Shown: positions 8,560 to 15,928 of the stretch, piece after piece | Position numbering within the stretch: position 1 is the first letter of the stretch | Layout of the letters: each line of letters begins with the position of its first letter | Origin: Emcibacteraceae bacterium | Lineage (GTDB): Bacteria; Pseudomonadota; Alphaproteobacteria; Sphingomonadales; Emcibacteraceae | DNA: 37,553 bases | NCBI GenBank assembly: GCA_028281625.1 | Contig: JANQJN010000190.1 | Span: 1-37,553, forward strand | Reading direction: 5' to 3' | The notes under the pieces: generated by a model | Database searches by the model: none | Told to the model about the DNA's origin: nothing | Seen by the model: only the letters and a program-made list of their open reading frames with translations | Made by a program: the position numbers and the translations under genes

Positions 8560-8769
8560 CTAATCTTCCAGGTCGCGTGCTTCGTCAATCAGCATTATGG
8601 GAATACCATCGCGGATGGGAAAAGCGAGTTTTGCTTTTTCGCTGATCAATTCCTGCGCATCTTTATCGTAGGTCAGATTGCATTTGGTCACCGGGCAGGC
8701 AATTTTATCAAGAATTCTGGGATCAAATTTGCCGTAGTTGATTTTCTGCTCATTGTTTTCTGTCATCAT
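8560..8769 (-). CDS. Trm112 family protein (UPF0434)
   Basis: About 69 residues. The family core is [50 protein letters not shown]. Bacterial members are small zinc-ribbon-like proteins; here only two Cys remain in the CPVTKC stretch. A longer frame could start at 8805. I choose the ATG at 8769 because GAGG (complement of 8775-8778) is 5 nt upstream and overlaps the stop of the LON-domain gene, suggesting translational coupling. It is last in the editing protein-YbbN-LON-Trm112 unit. Confidence 0.88.
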   Translation of the reverse strand: MMTENNEQKINYGKFDPRILDKIACPVTKCNLTYDKDAQELISEKAKLAFPIRDGIPIMLIDEARDLED

Positions 8770-8776
8770 GTTTGCC

Positions 8777-9460
8777 TCAGTGGATGTTGGACTCAGTGCC
8801 CGCATTTTTCTCTCTTATATTAAAATCCATGATTTGCATCGCAAGCTCTGCCCGATTAGTCAATGTTTCCGATTCCAAGATTAACTGTTTTTCCGATGCT
8901 TCAAAAGGAAGAATCATCGAAATAGCGTTGACGAGTTCCTCATCACTGATGTTGGCGAAGGAGTTTAGGTCAATTTTCATGTTTAAAAAATCAAGGTAGA
9001 CTTTAAGGGCATCAAACAATCGATTCTTCATGGATTGAGGATCATTGAGCTGATCATCACCGTCACTTCCAAAAGGGCTATAATCGGCGATCACTTTCCT
9101 GAAACTGTTTTGTTGAGGTTTTTCAGACTTGATCTCAAACCTGCGAACACCGGTGAGGATGATAAAATACTGCCCGGGGGGATTTTGCTGTAGTTCGGTT
9201 AATATCCCGGCGCACCCCACGGCATAGAGATCCCGGCCGCGTTTTGCAGTTCCAAATTGATCGTTATTCTCTGGTGCGGCCGAAATTGAACTGCCAAGAG
9301 GTTGAACCATGCCGATGATCCCATCATTGTCTGCGGCATATTCGACCATTTCTTTATAACGGGGCTCAAAAATATTGAGCGGCAAATGCCCACGCGGCAG
9401 CAATATTGTACCGGTCAAGGGAAATACGGGTATTACATCGGGTAGGTCAATTGCGTTCAT
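8777..9460 (-). CDS. LON peptidase N-terminal substrate-binding domain protein
   Basis: About 227 residues consisting only of the Lon N-terminal (PUA-like plus helical) domain. [25 protein letters not shown] is the family opening, and CAGILTE and RRFEI strands follow. There is no AAA+ or Ser-Lys peptidase part, so it is a stand-alone substrate-binding protein, not a protease. The start is ambiguous. A TTG at 9469 would overlap the ybbN stop by 4 nt but has no ribosome site. The ATG at 9460 has GAG 4 nt upstream, so I prefer it. It sits between ybbN and the Trm112-like gene. Confidence 0.9.
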   Translation of the reverse strand: MNAIDLPDVIPVFPLTGTILLPRGHLPLNIFEPRYKEMVEYAADNDGIIGMVQPLGSSISAAPENNDQFGTAKRGRDLYAVGCAGILTELQQNPPGQYFIILTGVRRFEIKSEKPQQNSFRKVIADYSPFGSDGDDQLNDPQSMKNRLFDALKVYLDFLNMKIDLNSFANISDEELVNAISMILPFEASEKQLILESETLTNRAELAMQIMDFNIREKNAGTESNIH

Positions 9461-9465
9461 TTTTC

Positions 9466-10356
9466 TCAAGAAAATAACAGGCTTGAAAGTTTTCTACGCG
9501 CTGCAAGGGTAAATGGATCCATGGGCCCGGCCATTTCGAAAAACTTGAGGAGCTGCTTTCTTGCACCGTCATCCTGCCACTCTTTATCCGTCGCAATGAT
9601 ATGAAGCAAATGATCTGCTGCCGCGTCCCTCTGGCCACTGGCAAAAAGCGCTATGGCAAAATCAAACCTCGCCTGGTGGTCTGCGGGGTCGGCAATGACC
9701 GCTTCTTCTAGCGCGCTGAGATCACCCAGATCGCCAAGCTGCTTTTGTGTTTCCAGACTAGCCACTGCGGCTGAGATCGCTGGATCATCTTTATTTTCGG
9801 CGCTCCCTAGTACCTGCTCGGCACTTTCTAAATCCCCCAGTTTAATCAAAGCGTTTGCAAGGCCAGCAATTGCGGTGACATTCGTGCCGTCAATCTGAAG
9901 AGCCTGCGAGTATGCGGCGCCGGCCTGCTCATAGCTTTCCTGTTCGAAGGCCTTTTCGGCGAAGGTCAGGATTTCTTCAATTTCTGATGGACCTATGTCC
10001 GGGGCGACTTTGCTTATAAATTCTCTGATCTCGCTTTCACTTTTAACGCCGGCAAAGGCATCCACAGGTCTGCCATCGACAAAAGCAACCACGGTAGGGA
10101 CCGAACGGATCTGCATCTGCGCTGCTATTTCCTGGGCATTGTCAATATCGACTTTGGCGAGGATGATGGCACCGCCCGCTTCATCCACAACTTTTTCAAG
10201 GATAGGGCCAAGGGTTTTACAGGGTTCGCACCAGGACGCCCAGAAATCTACAAGCACCGGTACCTGCATCGAACGCTCTATCACCTCGGCGACAAAGCCG
10301 TTCATATCCACATCAATTATGTTTGCGCTTGGTGCGCTGATCTCTTGTTCCTGCAT
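9466..10356 (-). CDS. ybbN: thioredoxin-TPR co-chaperone (YbbN/CnoX-like)
   Basis: 296 residues. An N-terminal thioredoxin domain (about 15-120) has active site WASWCEPCK (CxxC). TPR-like helices fill the C-terminal half (about 130-290), typical of YbbN/CnoX, which holds and protects proteins under oxidative stress and passes them to DnaK/GroEL. E. coli CnoX has SxxC in place of the full CxxC. This protein keeps both cysteines, as other alphaproteobacterial homologues do, so it could be redox active. A GGA ribosome site is 7 nt before the ATG. It starts 11 nt after the editing-protein stop and its end overlaps the LON-gene leader. Confidence 0.93.
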   Translation of the reverse strand: MQEQEISAPSANIIDVDMNGFVAEVIERSMQVPVLVDFWASWCEPCKTLGPILEKVVDEAGGAIILAKVDIDNAQEIAAQMQIRSVPTVVAFVDGRPVDAFAGVKSESEIREFISKVAPDIGPSEIEEILTFAEKAFEQESYEQAGAAYSQALQIDGTNVTAIAGLANALIKLGDLESAEQVLGSAENKDDPAISAAVASLETQKQLGDLGDLSALEEAVIADPADHQARFDFAIALFASGQRDAAADHLLHIIATDKEWQDDGARKQLLKFFEMAGPMDPFTLAARRKLSSLLFS

Positions 10357-10367
10357 ATTTTATTCCG

Positions 10368-10871
10368 TTAAAGGTTTTCAAAATCGATGATAATCGGGCT
10401 AAAGCCAAAATGCTCTATATATTTTATTAAATCATCCCGGTGTATTGTTAAGGTCGCTTCATTATGTAAAGGATGGTAATTAAGATAATCATTTTCAAGC
10501 ATGCGCTTATCAAGAAGTACTGCCAGATTATCGATTTTTACATTTATCAATGAAAAAGGTGTCACCGAACCTGGCTCGATACCGAGAATATTTATCATTC
10601 TTTCCGCACTAGCGAAGCTAAGGCGCCCTGCCGGAATTAAATCTGATTTATACATTGCCTTCAAATCAACACGACGATCTTCCGATAGAACGGCCAACAA
10701 ATAGTTGTGTTTCTTGTCCTTTAGAAACAGGCTTTTGCAATGTCCCCCGGGTATTTCACCACGAAAGTTTTGCGAATCTTCGACAGTAAATAGCGGCGGA
10801 TGCCGATAAAGAGTCGTTTCAATTGCGAGTTCTTCTAACTTATTCAGCAGTTCCTGTTCTGTTGCAGGCAT
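10368..10871 (-). CDS. aminoacyl-tRNA deacylase of the YbaK/ProXp-ala family (PrdX-like)
   Basis: About 167 residues of the YbaK/prolyl-tRNA editing superfamily, which hydrolyses mischarged Ala-tRNA(Pro) or similar. Supporting marks: YRHPPLFTVEDS near residue 25, the CKSLFLKDKKHNYLL segment with the conserved catalytic-type Lys, SFASAERM, and GSVTPFSLIN (GxVTPF), diagnostic for the PrdX/ProXp-ala branch. A frame extends to 10892, but the ATG at 10871 has GGAG with 5-nt spacing. It is first in the four-gene minus-strand unit. Confidence 0.9.
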   Translation of the reverse strand: MPATEQELLNKLEELAIETTLYRHPPLFTVEDSQNFRGEIPGGHCKSLFLKDKKHNYLLAVLSEDRRVDLKAMYKSDLIPAGRLSFASAERMINILGIEPGSVTPFSLINVKIDNLAVLLDKRMLENDYLNYHPLHNEATLTIHRDDLIKYIEHFGFSPIIIDFENL

Positions 10872-10961
10872 AATAACTCCATGAAATTCCATGATTGTTT
10901 CTGGCTGGAAATATAACCATACTACCCGTATAGGCCAATGAAATTTTTTTTAAGTAAGGGC

Positions 10962-10989
10962 TTGCAATTCATAAATGTTTGCGTATATT
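10962..10989 (+). promoter_or_regulatory. sigma-70-type promoter of tRNA-Gly
   Basis: TTGCAA (10962-10967), a 16-bp spacer and TATATT (10984-10989). Transcription would begin near 10996, about 40 nt before the mature tRNA. It is correctly placed and oriented for the tRNA gene. Confidence 0.65.
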
Positions 10990-11034
10990 CCCCTTCACGG
11001 ATAGCGACCCTGCTGTCCCACGCATAATGGATAT

Positions 11035-11109
11035 GCGGGCGTAGCTCAGTGGTAGAGCGTCACGTTGCCAACGTGAATGTCGAGAGTTCGAATCTCTTCG
11101 CCCGCTCCA
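11035..11109 (+). tRNA. tRNA-Gly (anticodon GCC)
   Basis: Full cloverleaf: acceptor GCGGGCG (11035-11041) pairs with CGCCCGC (11099-11105), then discriminator T and an encoded CCA (11107-11109). The D arm is GCTC-AGTGGTA-GAGC. Anticodon stem TCACG/CGTGA (11060-11064/11072-11076) encloses loop TTGCCAA with GCC at 11067-11069. The T arm is GAGAG-TTCGAAT-CTCTT. It reads GGC and GGT codons. Confidence 0.97.
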
Positions 11110-11230
11110 TTATTCAAAAATCAATCTCCATTCAAATTATACGCTCACCAATAAAGCGCGTGACGGACCCGATTTTTTATTTTAGCATCATCCCTTGCAA
11201 TCAAGAGGGGAGCGGCGAAGCCGAACATAA

Positions 11231-12598
11231 ATGAAAAAAATACTGATTTCTTTGGGCGTACTATTTGTTGCGGTCTGCGCATTTCTGCTGATCAGCCGCT
11301 CCATGCTTTATAATTATGATGTTTTTGCCGATTATGAATATAGTTTCTCTGCCGAAGATGCTTTTATAACCTCACTTGTTCTGGAAGATGGTATAGTTGA
11401 GATTCCAGCGCTTTCCAGGTCAGACATAAGCAGTTTCCTAAAAGTCAGGGTTAATGGCTCCAGCCTCAGCCGCATGATCAGGCCTAGTATCACCATGAAA
11501 TCAGGGGACAGAACCGAAGTTCAATATTTTGAGCACGGTGCATTCGGTATTAGGTATCTAAACATTACAAATCTACTCGGGGGTAGCGATTCCACCCTTT
11601 CGTTTGAAGGGGCTCATATTGTCGTTTCAGACGGTCCAGTTGAGCTGGTGCAGTTTGAAAATCCGGAACTCGATCAGAAACGAGTGCTGATATTGGCGCC
11701 GCATCCCGATGATGCGGAGATTGCGGCTTACGGGCTTTATAGCGAACATAATGATATCTATATCGCCACCGTCACATCGGGGGACGCGGGCCCCTTCATG
11801 TATGATGAAATTTATGACGAGGAGAAAGAGTTCGCCGAGCATTATCTCAAGAAAGGCGAAGTGCGTACCTGGAACAGCCTGGCAGTACCCCTTTTGGGTG
11901 GGGTGCCACCGGAGAATATAGTCAATCTTGGCTATAATGATGCGCGTCTTCGAGCCATGTATCGAGACAAAGATATGATTGCCGCCGGCCTTTATACCGA
12001 TGTCTCTGACATGAATACATTTCGCCAGCAGAATTTCTCGAGCCTCGCGGACGGCCTTGTGGGCATTAACAACTGGGCGTCTCTGGTGGGCAATATGAAA
12101 TATCTGATCAGCGAAATTAAGCCAGATGTCATTATCACCCCGTCTCCGAAACTCGATATGCACAGTGATCATCAATATACAACCATCGCGGCGGTCGAAG
12201 CGATCAAAGAACTGGGGATAAGGGAAGGGACACTGCTTCTGTATACAAATCATCAGGTGGTCTTTAATGAACGCTTCCCATACGGCGAAGAAGGCTCTGT
12301 GATTTCCCTGCCGCCAACGCCAAGGGGCAGCAATCATTTTACCAGGCTTTATTCCTATCCCATGGACCGGGATTTGCAGCGCAGTAAAATTTTCGCCCTC
12401 GATGCCATGAATGATCTTCGGCTTGGCACCGATTACAGGTTCTTTGGCCGCGCCATGGCGCAAGCTTTCGAAACGCTGTGGATGGATTTAACCGGCAAGA
12501 ACGAAAGCTACTTCCGCCGGTCTGTTCGTAGCAACGAATTCTTCTATGTAGTTGATGTGGAAGACATCTATGAGGATGCCAAGCTAGCTGAGCTTTAG
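11231..12598 (+). CDS. PIG-L/LmbE-family deacetylase with N-terminal membrane anchor
   Basis: 455 residues. Residues 4-23 form one hydrophobic helix after MKK, probably a signal anchor placing the rest in the periplasm. An unassigned beta-rich region of about 125 residues follows. The zinc-dependent LmbE/PIG-L domain then starts with LILAPHPDDAEIAAYG (PHPDD zinc and catalytic motif, near 150) and has HSDHQ near residue 310 supplying the third zinc His. The family removes acetyl groups from GlcNAc-type sugars. The natural substrate is unknown, and no glycan genes lie nearby. No strong ribosome site is visible before the ATG. It is 121 bp downstream of tRNA-Gly. Confidence 0.88.
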   Translation: MKKILISLGVLFVAVCAFLLISRSMLYNYDVFADYEYSFSAEDAFITSLVLEDGIVEIPALSRSDISSFLKVRVNGSSLSRMIRPSITMKSGDRTEVQYFEHGAFGIRYLNITNLLGGSDSTLSFEGAHIVVSDGPVELVQFENPELDQKRVLILAPHPDDAEIAAYGLYSEHNDIYIATVTSGDAGPFMYDEIYDEEKEFAEHYLKKGEVRTWNSLAVPLLGGVPPENIVNLGYNDARLRAMYRDKDMIAAGLYTDVSDMNTFRQQNFSSLADGLVGINNWASLVGNMKYLISEIKPDVIITPSPKLDMHSDHQYTTIAAVEAIKELGIREGTLLLYTNHQVVFNERFPYGEEGSVISLPPTPRGSNHFTRLYSYPMDRDLQRSKIFALDAMNDLRLGTDYRFFGRAMAQAFETLWMDLTGKNESYFRRSVRSNEFFYVVDVEDIYEDAKLAEL

Positions 12599-12629
12599 AT
12601 ATCCCCTCTTGCATTAGTTGCCAGGGGTG

Positions 12630-12658
12630 TTGACTTCGTAAATAATATGTAATAATGT
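12630..12658 (+). promoter_or_regulatory. candidate promoter of the ArsR-type gene (possibly leaderless)
   Basis: TTGACT (12630-12635), 17 bp, TAATGT (12653-12658). The expected transcription start, about 7 nt further, coincides with the ATG at 12665. No Shine-Dalgarno sequence exists upstream of either candidate ATG (12665 or 12683), which fits a leaderless or very short-leader mRNA. Confidence 0.5.
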
Positions 12659-12676
12659 AATTACATGATTACATAT
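12645..12676. promoter_or_regulatory. 32-bp palindromic operator overlapping the arsR-type start codon
   Basis: Centred between 12660 and 12661. The outer arms ATATGTAAT (12645-12653) and ATTACATAT (12668-12676) are exact complements. The inner 12 bp ATGTAATTACAT is also a perfect palindrome; only the pair 12654/12667 is mismatched. The same ATGTAAT word therefore occurs twice in each orientation. It covers the predicted -10 and the ATG at 12665. ArsR/SmtB-family proteins bind such AT-rich dyads, so autorepression is likely. Confidence 0.75.
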
Positions 12677-13006
12677 AGCGACATGGACGACATATTTCAC
12701 GCGCTGGCTCATGAAACCAGACGAACTATGATGGATATTGTGCGGGACAAATCTGGCATTACGGTTGGTGAGCTGGCAAGGCATTTCGATGTGAGTCGCA
12801 TCGCGATCATGAACCATCTCAGGGTGATGGAAACTGCGGGTCTTATTATAAGCGAGAAAGAAGGAAGAATGCGTCGCCTTTATTTGAATGTGGCGCCCAT
12901 TCAGCTGATTTATGAGCGCTGGACAGACGATTACAGTGGTTATTGGGCAAGTCGGATAACCGACATTAAATACAAGGCCGAAAAAACTTCACAACAAGGG
13001 GAGTAA
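12665..13006 (+). CDS. ArsR-family winged-helix transcriptional regulator
   Basis: 113 residues. MDDIFHALAHETRRTMMDIV is the classic ArsR opening. GELARHFDVSRIAIMNHLRVMETAGLIISEKEGRMRRLYLN gives the HTH and wing. No Cys metal-binding motif (ELCVCDL) is present, so it is probably not an arsenic or metal sensor. This type usually pairs with an AHSA1/SRPBCC gene, as here, 3 nt downstream after a strong ribosome site. The ATG at 12665 or at 12683 could be the start. Neither has a ribosome site. It is likely autoregulated through the 32-bp palindrome at its 5' end. Confidence 0.9.
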   Translation: MITYSDMDDIFHALAHETRRTMMDIVRDKSGITVGELARHFDVSRIAIMNHLRVMETAGLIISEKEGRMRRLYLNVAPIQLIYERWTDDYSGYWASRITDIKYKAEKTSQQGE

Positions 13007-13009
13007 AAA

Positions 13010-13540
13010 ATGACAACAGAGTTAGCGGAAAAAGCAGTTTATCGCGTGCATATTAATGCGCCCATCGAAAAGGTATGGTCTGAGCTTGTGAAAACCGATG
13101 AAGTGCTTCCATTTTTCTTTGGCGCTGTGTGCAATACCGAAGATGGTCTTAAAGTAGGCGCGAAAATCGCCATGCGCACAAAGGATGATAAATACACCAG
13201 TGTTGTTGGCGAAGTGCTGGAATTTGATCCGCCTTATAGGTATTCTCATACGCTTAAGTTCACCAATATGGATGATCCTTACAGCACTGTGATTTATGAA
13301 CTGTCGGAGAAGGATGGCGGTGTGGAATTTTCACTGACGACCTTAAATGTTCCGGCTGGCACAAAAACTGAAAAAAGCATGGCTCAGGGTTCGCCATTTA
13401 TCATCAACACCCTAAAGGCGCTGTGTGAAACAGGGCGGCCAACACTTTCCGGGCGATTGATGCTTGGCATGATTTCACTGATGACACCTTTTACACCAAA
13501 AGAATGCCTCAGTAAGAACTGGCCCTACGAAAAAATTTAA
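13010..13540 (+). CDS. SRPBCC (AHSA1/START-like) domain protein
   Basis: 176 residues. The opening YRVHINAPIEKVWSELVKTDEVLPFFFG, with I-x-A-P-x-E-x-V-W, is the signature of the SRPBCC/AHSA1 hydrophobic-cavity fold. A central GEVLEFDPPYRYSHTLKF stretch is typical too. A C-terminal extension (about 145-176) is not part of the core. The ligand is unknown. AAGGGGAG lies 6 nt before the ATG, 3 nt after the ArsR stop, so the two form an operon. The regulator may control or respond to this protein's ligand. Its stop overlaps the stop of convergent phosphofructokinase in the four bases TTAA (13537-13540). Confidence 0.88.
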   Translation: MTTELAEKAVYRVHINAPIEKVWSELVKTDEVLPFFFGAVCNTEDGLKVGAKIAMRTKDDKYTSVVGEVLEFDPPYRYSHTLKFTNMDDPYSTVIYELSEKDGGVEFSLTTLNVPAGTKTEKSMAQGSPFIINTLKALCETGRPTLSGRLMLGMISLMTPFTPKECLSKNWPYEKI

Positions 13541-14697
13541 AGATACATGGGCCGGCCCAAGATGTTCCTGATATCCGGGCGGTAATTTTCAGTATCATAA
13601 ACGTTGCTGACGATCAGATTGGGTTGCTCGCCCATCACACAGTCATTATCGGCTAGGGCATAATTTCCATCAACAATGGCTGTCATTTTACCGTATGTGC
13701 TTTTTTCAATCATCTGTATAGCCATGGTACCAAAAGACGTCGCCACAAGCTTATCGAGCGCGTCCGGCTCGCCGCTTCTGAGCAAGTAGGCCAGCGGCTG
13801 AGTGAGCACGCTTACATGGTGATTGCTGCGCAGATCGTCGTATATGATGTCCCCGATACCGCCCAGCTTGTCGTTACCATATTGGTCTTTTTTGCCCTGA
13901 TAAATGTTGTTGCCGTCTTTAAGTGTTGCGCCTTCCGCAACCACGGCGATGGCGTAATTTTCAGCGTTTCTCTCCCGATCCGAAATGATCAGATTGCTGA
14001 AATGCTCAAGGTCAATGGGAACTTCCGGAATGAGTACCCGGTCCGCTGAGGCGATATGCCCGGCTAGGAGTGCGGGCTCCCCACTATGGCGGCCGAATAG
14101 TTCAATAATCGCGATCCGTTCATGACTGGCGGCGGTGGTCTTGATTTTATTAATGCTGTCTACGCAGCGGGTCACACAGGTGGAAAACCCGATACAGTAA
14201 TCGGTACCATTAACATCGTTATCCATGGTTTTGGGAATACTGATTACAGGAAAGCCTTGTTTTGTAAGATGTGCGGCAAAACGAAGTGAGCCATCACCAC
14301 CGATAGGGATCAGCGCGTCAATATTCATATGATCCAGCACCCGCAGAATATGTCCGGTACAGTCAATGGTTCCAGACTTGAATTTTGACGCTGGCATTTT
14401 GCCTTTTAAAAAATCCGGGATAAATTCGTCATCGATCTGCACTGGGTTGAAACGAGATGTATGAAGGAAGGTGCCGCCAATATTTTCAAGGCCACGCATC
14501 TTGCGTGACAGCAGTGGCATGGATAGTGCGGCGTTTTCGATCGCACTTCCATCCGGGTCGTAATTCAGCAGTCCTTGCCAGCCACGTTTGATACCGATAA
14601 CGTCCCAGCTGTTCTTTTCCGCACCTTCAACCACAGCTTTGATACAGGCATTAAGGCCTGGCACGTCACCACCGCTCGTTAGTATGCCAATACGCAT
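13537..14697 (-). CDS. pfkA: 6-phosphofructokinase (probably ATP-dependent)
   Basis: 386 residues. The N-terminus is MRIGILTSGGDVPGLN. GGDGS (133-137) and PKTMDND (155-161, with catalytic Asp159) are followed by IELFGRHSG for the sugar-phosphate site. Gly in GGDGS indicates ATP use (PPi enzymes have Asp there). Lys in PKTMDND is otherwise typical of PPi or group-III enzymes, so ATP dependence is likely but not certain. A TTG at 14709 extends the frame. I chose the ATG at 14697 because GGAG lies 6 nt upstream. It is 12 nt from the pspF stop and on the same strand, so read-through is possible. Confidence 0.93.
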   Translation of the reverse strand: MRIGILTSGGDVPGLNACIKAVVEGAEKNSWDVIGIKRGWQGLLNYDPDGSAIENAALSMPLLSRKMRGLENIGGTFLHTSRFNPVQIDDEFIPDFLKGKMPASKFKSGTIDCTGHILRVLDHMNIDALIPIGGDGSLRFAAHLTKQGFPVISIPKTMDNDVNGTDYCIGFSTCVTRCVDSINKIKTTAASHERIAIIELFGRHSGEPALLAGHIASADRVLIPEVPIDLEHFSNLIISDRERNAENYAIAVVAEGATLKDGNNIYQGKKDQYGNDKLGGIGDIIYDDLRSNHHVSVLTQPLAYLLRSGEPDALDKLVATSFGTMAIQMIEKSTYGKMTAIVDGNYALADNDCVMGEQPNLIVSNVYDTENYRPDIRNILGRPMYL

Positions 14698-14709
14698 TGA
14701 TCGCTCCAA

Positions 14710-15726
14710 TCAGGCGCTTTTAAGCCCGTGTTTTTTTAGCTGGTGACGAAACTGATGGTAATTAAGGTTCAGATATTTCGCCGCCCTTTTCTGGTTATAT
14801 TTATTGGACTTGAGGGCATCAAGCAACAGCTCTTTTTCAAATTGGTCTACGCGGCTGTTAAAATCACCAGGACCCAAGGAAGTTTGAGGCGCGTCGGGTT
14901 CGCGCGCTGAAACCTGCTTGATTTGTTTGCTTTCAGCAGGTTTGGGTCGGTAGGGCGATTTGAAAGGATCGATGATCACGCGGTTAATTGGCTCGTACTC
15001 ATGATCAGCATAATAAACGGCCCGTTCAACCACATTTTTTAGTTCTCGGATGTTTCCCGGCCAGGGATAAGCCATCAGTTTTTCAATCATATCTTCGGAA
15101 AAACCAGGAAAACTTTCCCAATGTCTTTCATTGGCAATTTTTTGGCCAAAATGAAATGCAAGAAGTATAATATCACCACGTCGTTCGCGAAGTGGTGGCA
15201 GCGTTATAACATCAAGCGCGAGTCGGTCCAGAAGGTCATGACGAAAATCCCCCGCATCAGCGGCACTGGGCAGGTCAATGTTGGTGGCACCAATTAGCCG
15301 CACATCAGTGTCACGGGTTCTGTTGCTGCCCACTCGTTGAAAGGTGCCATATTCAGTGACCCGAAGGATCTTTTCCTGTGCCGCAAGTGAAGTGGACGCT
15401 ATTTCATCCAGAAAAAGTGTGCCGCCATTGGCTTCTTCAAATCGACCAATCCTTTTTCCCGTGGCCCCGGTGAAGGATCCTGCCTCGTGACCAAAAAGCT
15501 CCGATTCCAGCAGCGTATCCGGAAGAGCGGCGCAATTGACCTGGATAAAATTCTGCTCCCATCTGGGGGATAGAAAGTGGAGGCGTGACGCGATAAGTTC
15601 CTTACCAGTCCCCCGCTCACCAATTACCAGCACCGGCCGATCATGACCAGCGGCGCGACTGGTTTGCTCAATAATTTCGAGAAAAGTAGGGCTTTCCCCA
15701 ATGATAATTTGTTGTTCCTGAAGCAT
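14710..15726 (-). CDS. pspF: sigma-54 enhancer-binding activator PspF
   Basis: 338 residues. It has no N-terminal receiver domain, as in PspF: the AAA+ domain begins at once, with Walker A GERGTGKE (36-43), Walker B TLFLDE (103-108) and the DNA-binding Fis-type HTH at the end (NQKRAAKYLNLNYHQFRHQLKKHG). Trp56 in HFLSPRW lies exactly where E. coli PspF uses Trp56 to contact its inhibitor PspA. The sigma-54 contact loop reads GSFTGA (83-88) instead of GAFTGA. It is divergent from pspABC, whose promoter has -24/-12 sigma-54 elements. There is a linker of about 50 residues before the HTH. Confidence 0.95.
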   Translation of the reverse strand: MLQEQQIIIGESPTFLEIIEQTSRAAGHDRPVLVIGERGTGKELIASRLHFLSPRWEQNFIQVNCAALPDTLLESELFGHEAGSFTGATGKRIGRFEEANGGTLFLDEIASTSLAAQEKILRVTEYGTFQRVGSNRTRDTDVRLIGATNIDLPSAADAGDFRHDLLDRLALDVITLPPLRERRGDIILLAFHFGQKIANERHWESFPGFSEDMIEKLMAYPWPGNIRELKNVVERAVYYADHEYEPINRVIIDPFKSPYRPKPAESKQIKQVSAREPDAPQTSLGPGDFNSRVDQFEKELLLDALKSNKYNQKRAAKYLNLNYHQFRHQLKKHGLKSA

Positions 15727-15740
15727 ATAAAAAATATATC

Positions 15741-15767
15741 AATAAATGACAATAAATACTAATAAAT
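15741..15767. repeat. three AATAAAT repeats at 10-bp intervals in pspF-pspA region
   Basis: AATAAAT occurs exactly at 15741, 15751 and 15761, each one helical turn apart, in a very AT-rich stretch upstream of the sigma-54 promoter. This could be intrinsic curvature, a PspF upstream activating sequence or an IHF-assisted bend. The overlapping ATCAATAAATGA is only a partial IHF match. Confidence 0.45.
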
Positions 15768-15859
15768 AGTAAAAAATATTATTAAGGTATATAATCATTT
15801 ATGAGATGAGTGGGAAGAAAATTTAGTAAAAACAAATGATTAGGGGAGAATTCTAAATT

Positions 15860-15875
15860 TGGCACGGTCCGTGCA
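15860..15875 (+). promoter_or_regulatory. sigma-54 (-24/-12) promoter of the psp operon
   Basis: TGGCAC (15860-15865), 5 bp, GTGCA (15871-15875). The invariant GG and GC are 12 bp apart as required; the only deviation is G for T at the first base of TTGCA. Transcription would start near 15886, about 43 nt before pspA. A sigma-54 activator (PspF) is encoded divergently next to it. Confidence 0.88.
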
Positions 15876-15928
15876 ATGTAAATATGCGAAGGCCCATGGT
15901 AGGGGCAATAAATTAACGGAGAATAACA

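Noticed and set aside
8777..9460. Lon protease
   Set aside because: Only the N-terminal substrate-binding domain is present; there is no ATPase or Ser-Lys peptidase part.
11035..11109. tRNA-Gly as an integration site of a mobile element
   Set aside because: No integrase, no repeat of the tRNA 3' end within the window, and flanking genes are ordinary chromosomal ones.
11049..11234. 61-codon frame starting inside the tRNA gene
   Set aside because: It overlaps the tRNA and its first third is tRNA sequence; no family match.
12665..13006. Arsenic- or metal-sensing ArsR
   Set aside because: No ELCVCDL cysteine motif, and the partner gene is an SRPBCC protein, not an efflux pump or reductase.
15741..15767. 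Short direct repeats as a CRISPR array
   Set aside because: Repeat unit is 7 bp with 3-bp spacers and no cas gene; it is an AT-rich promoter element at most.
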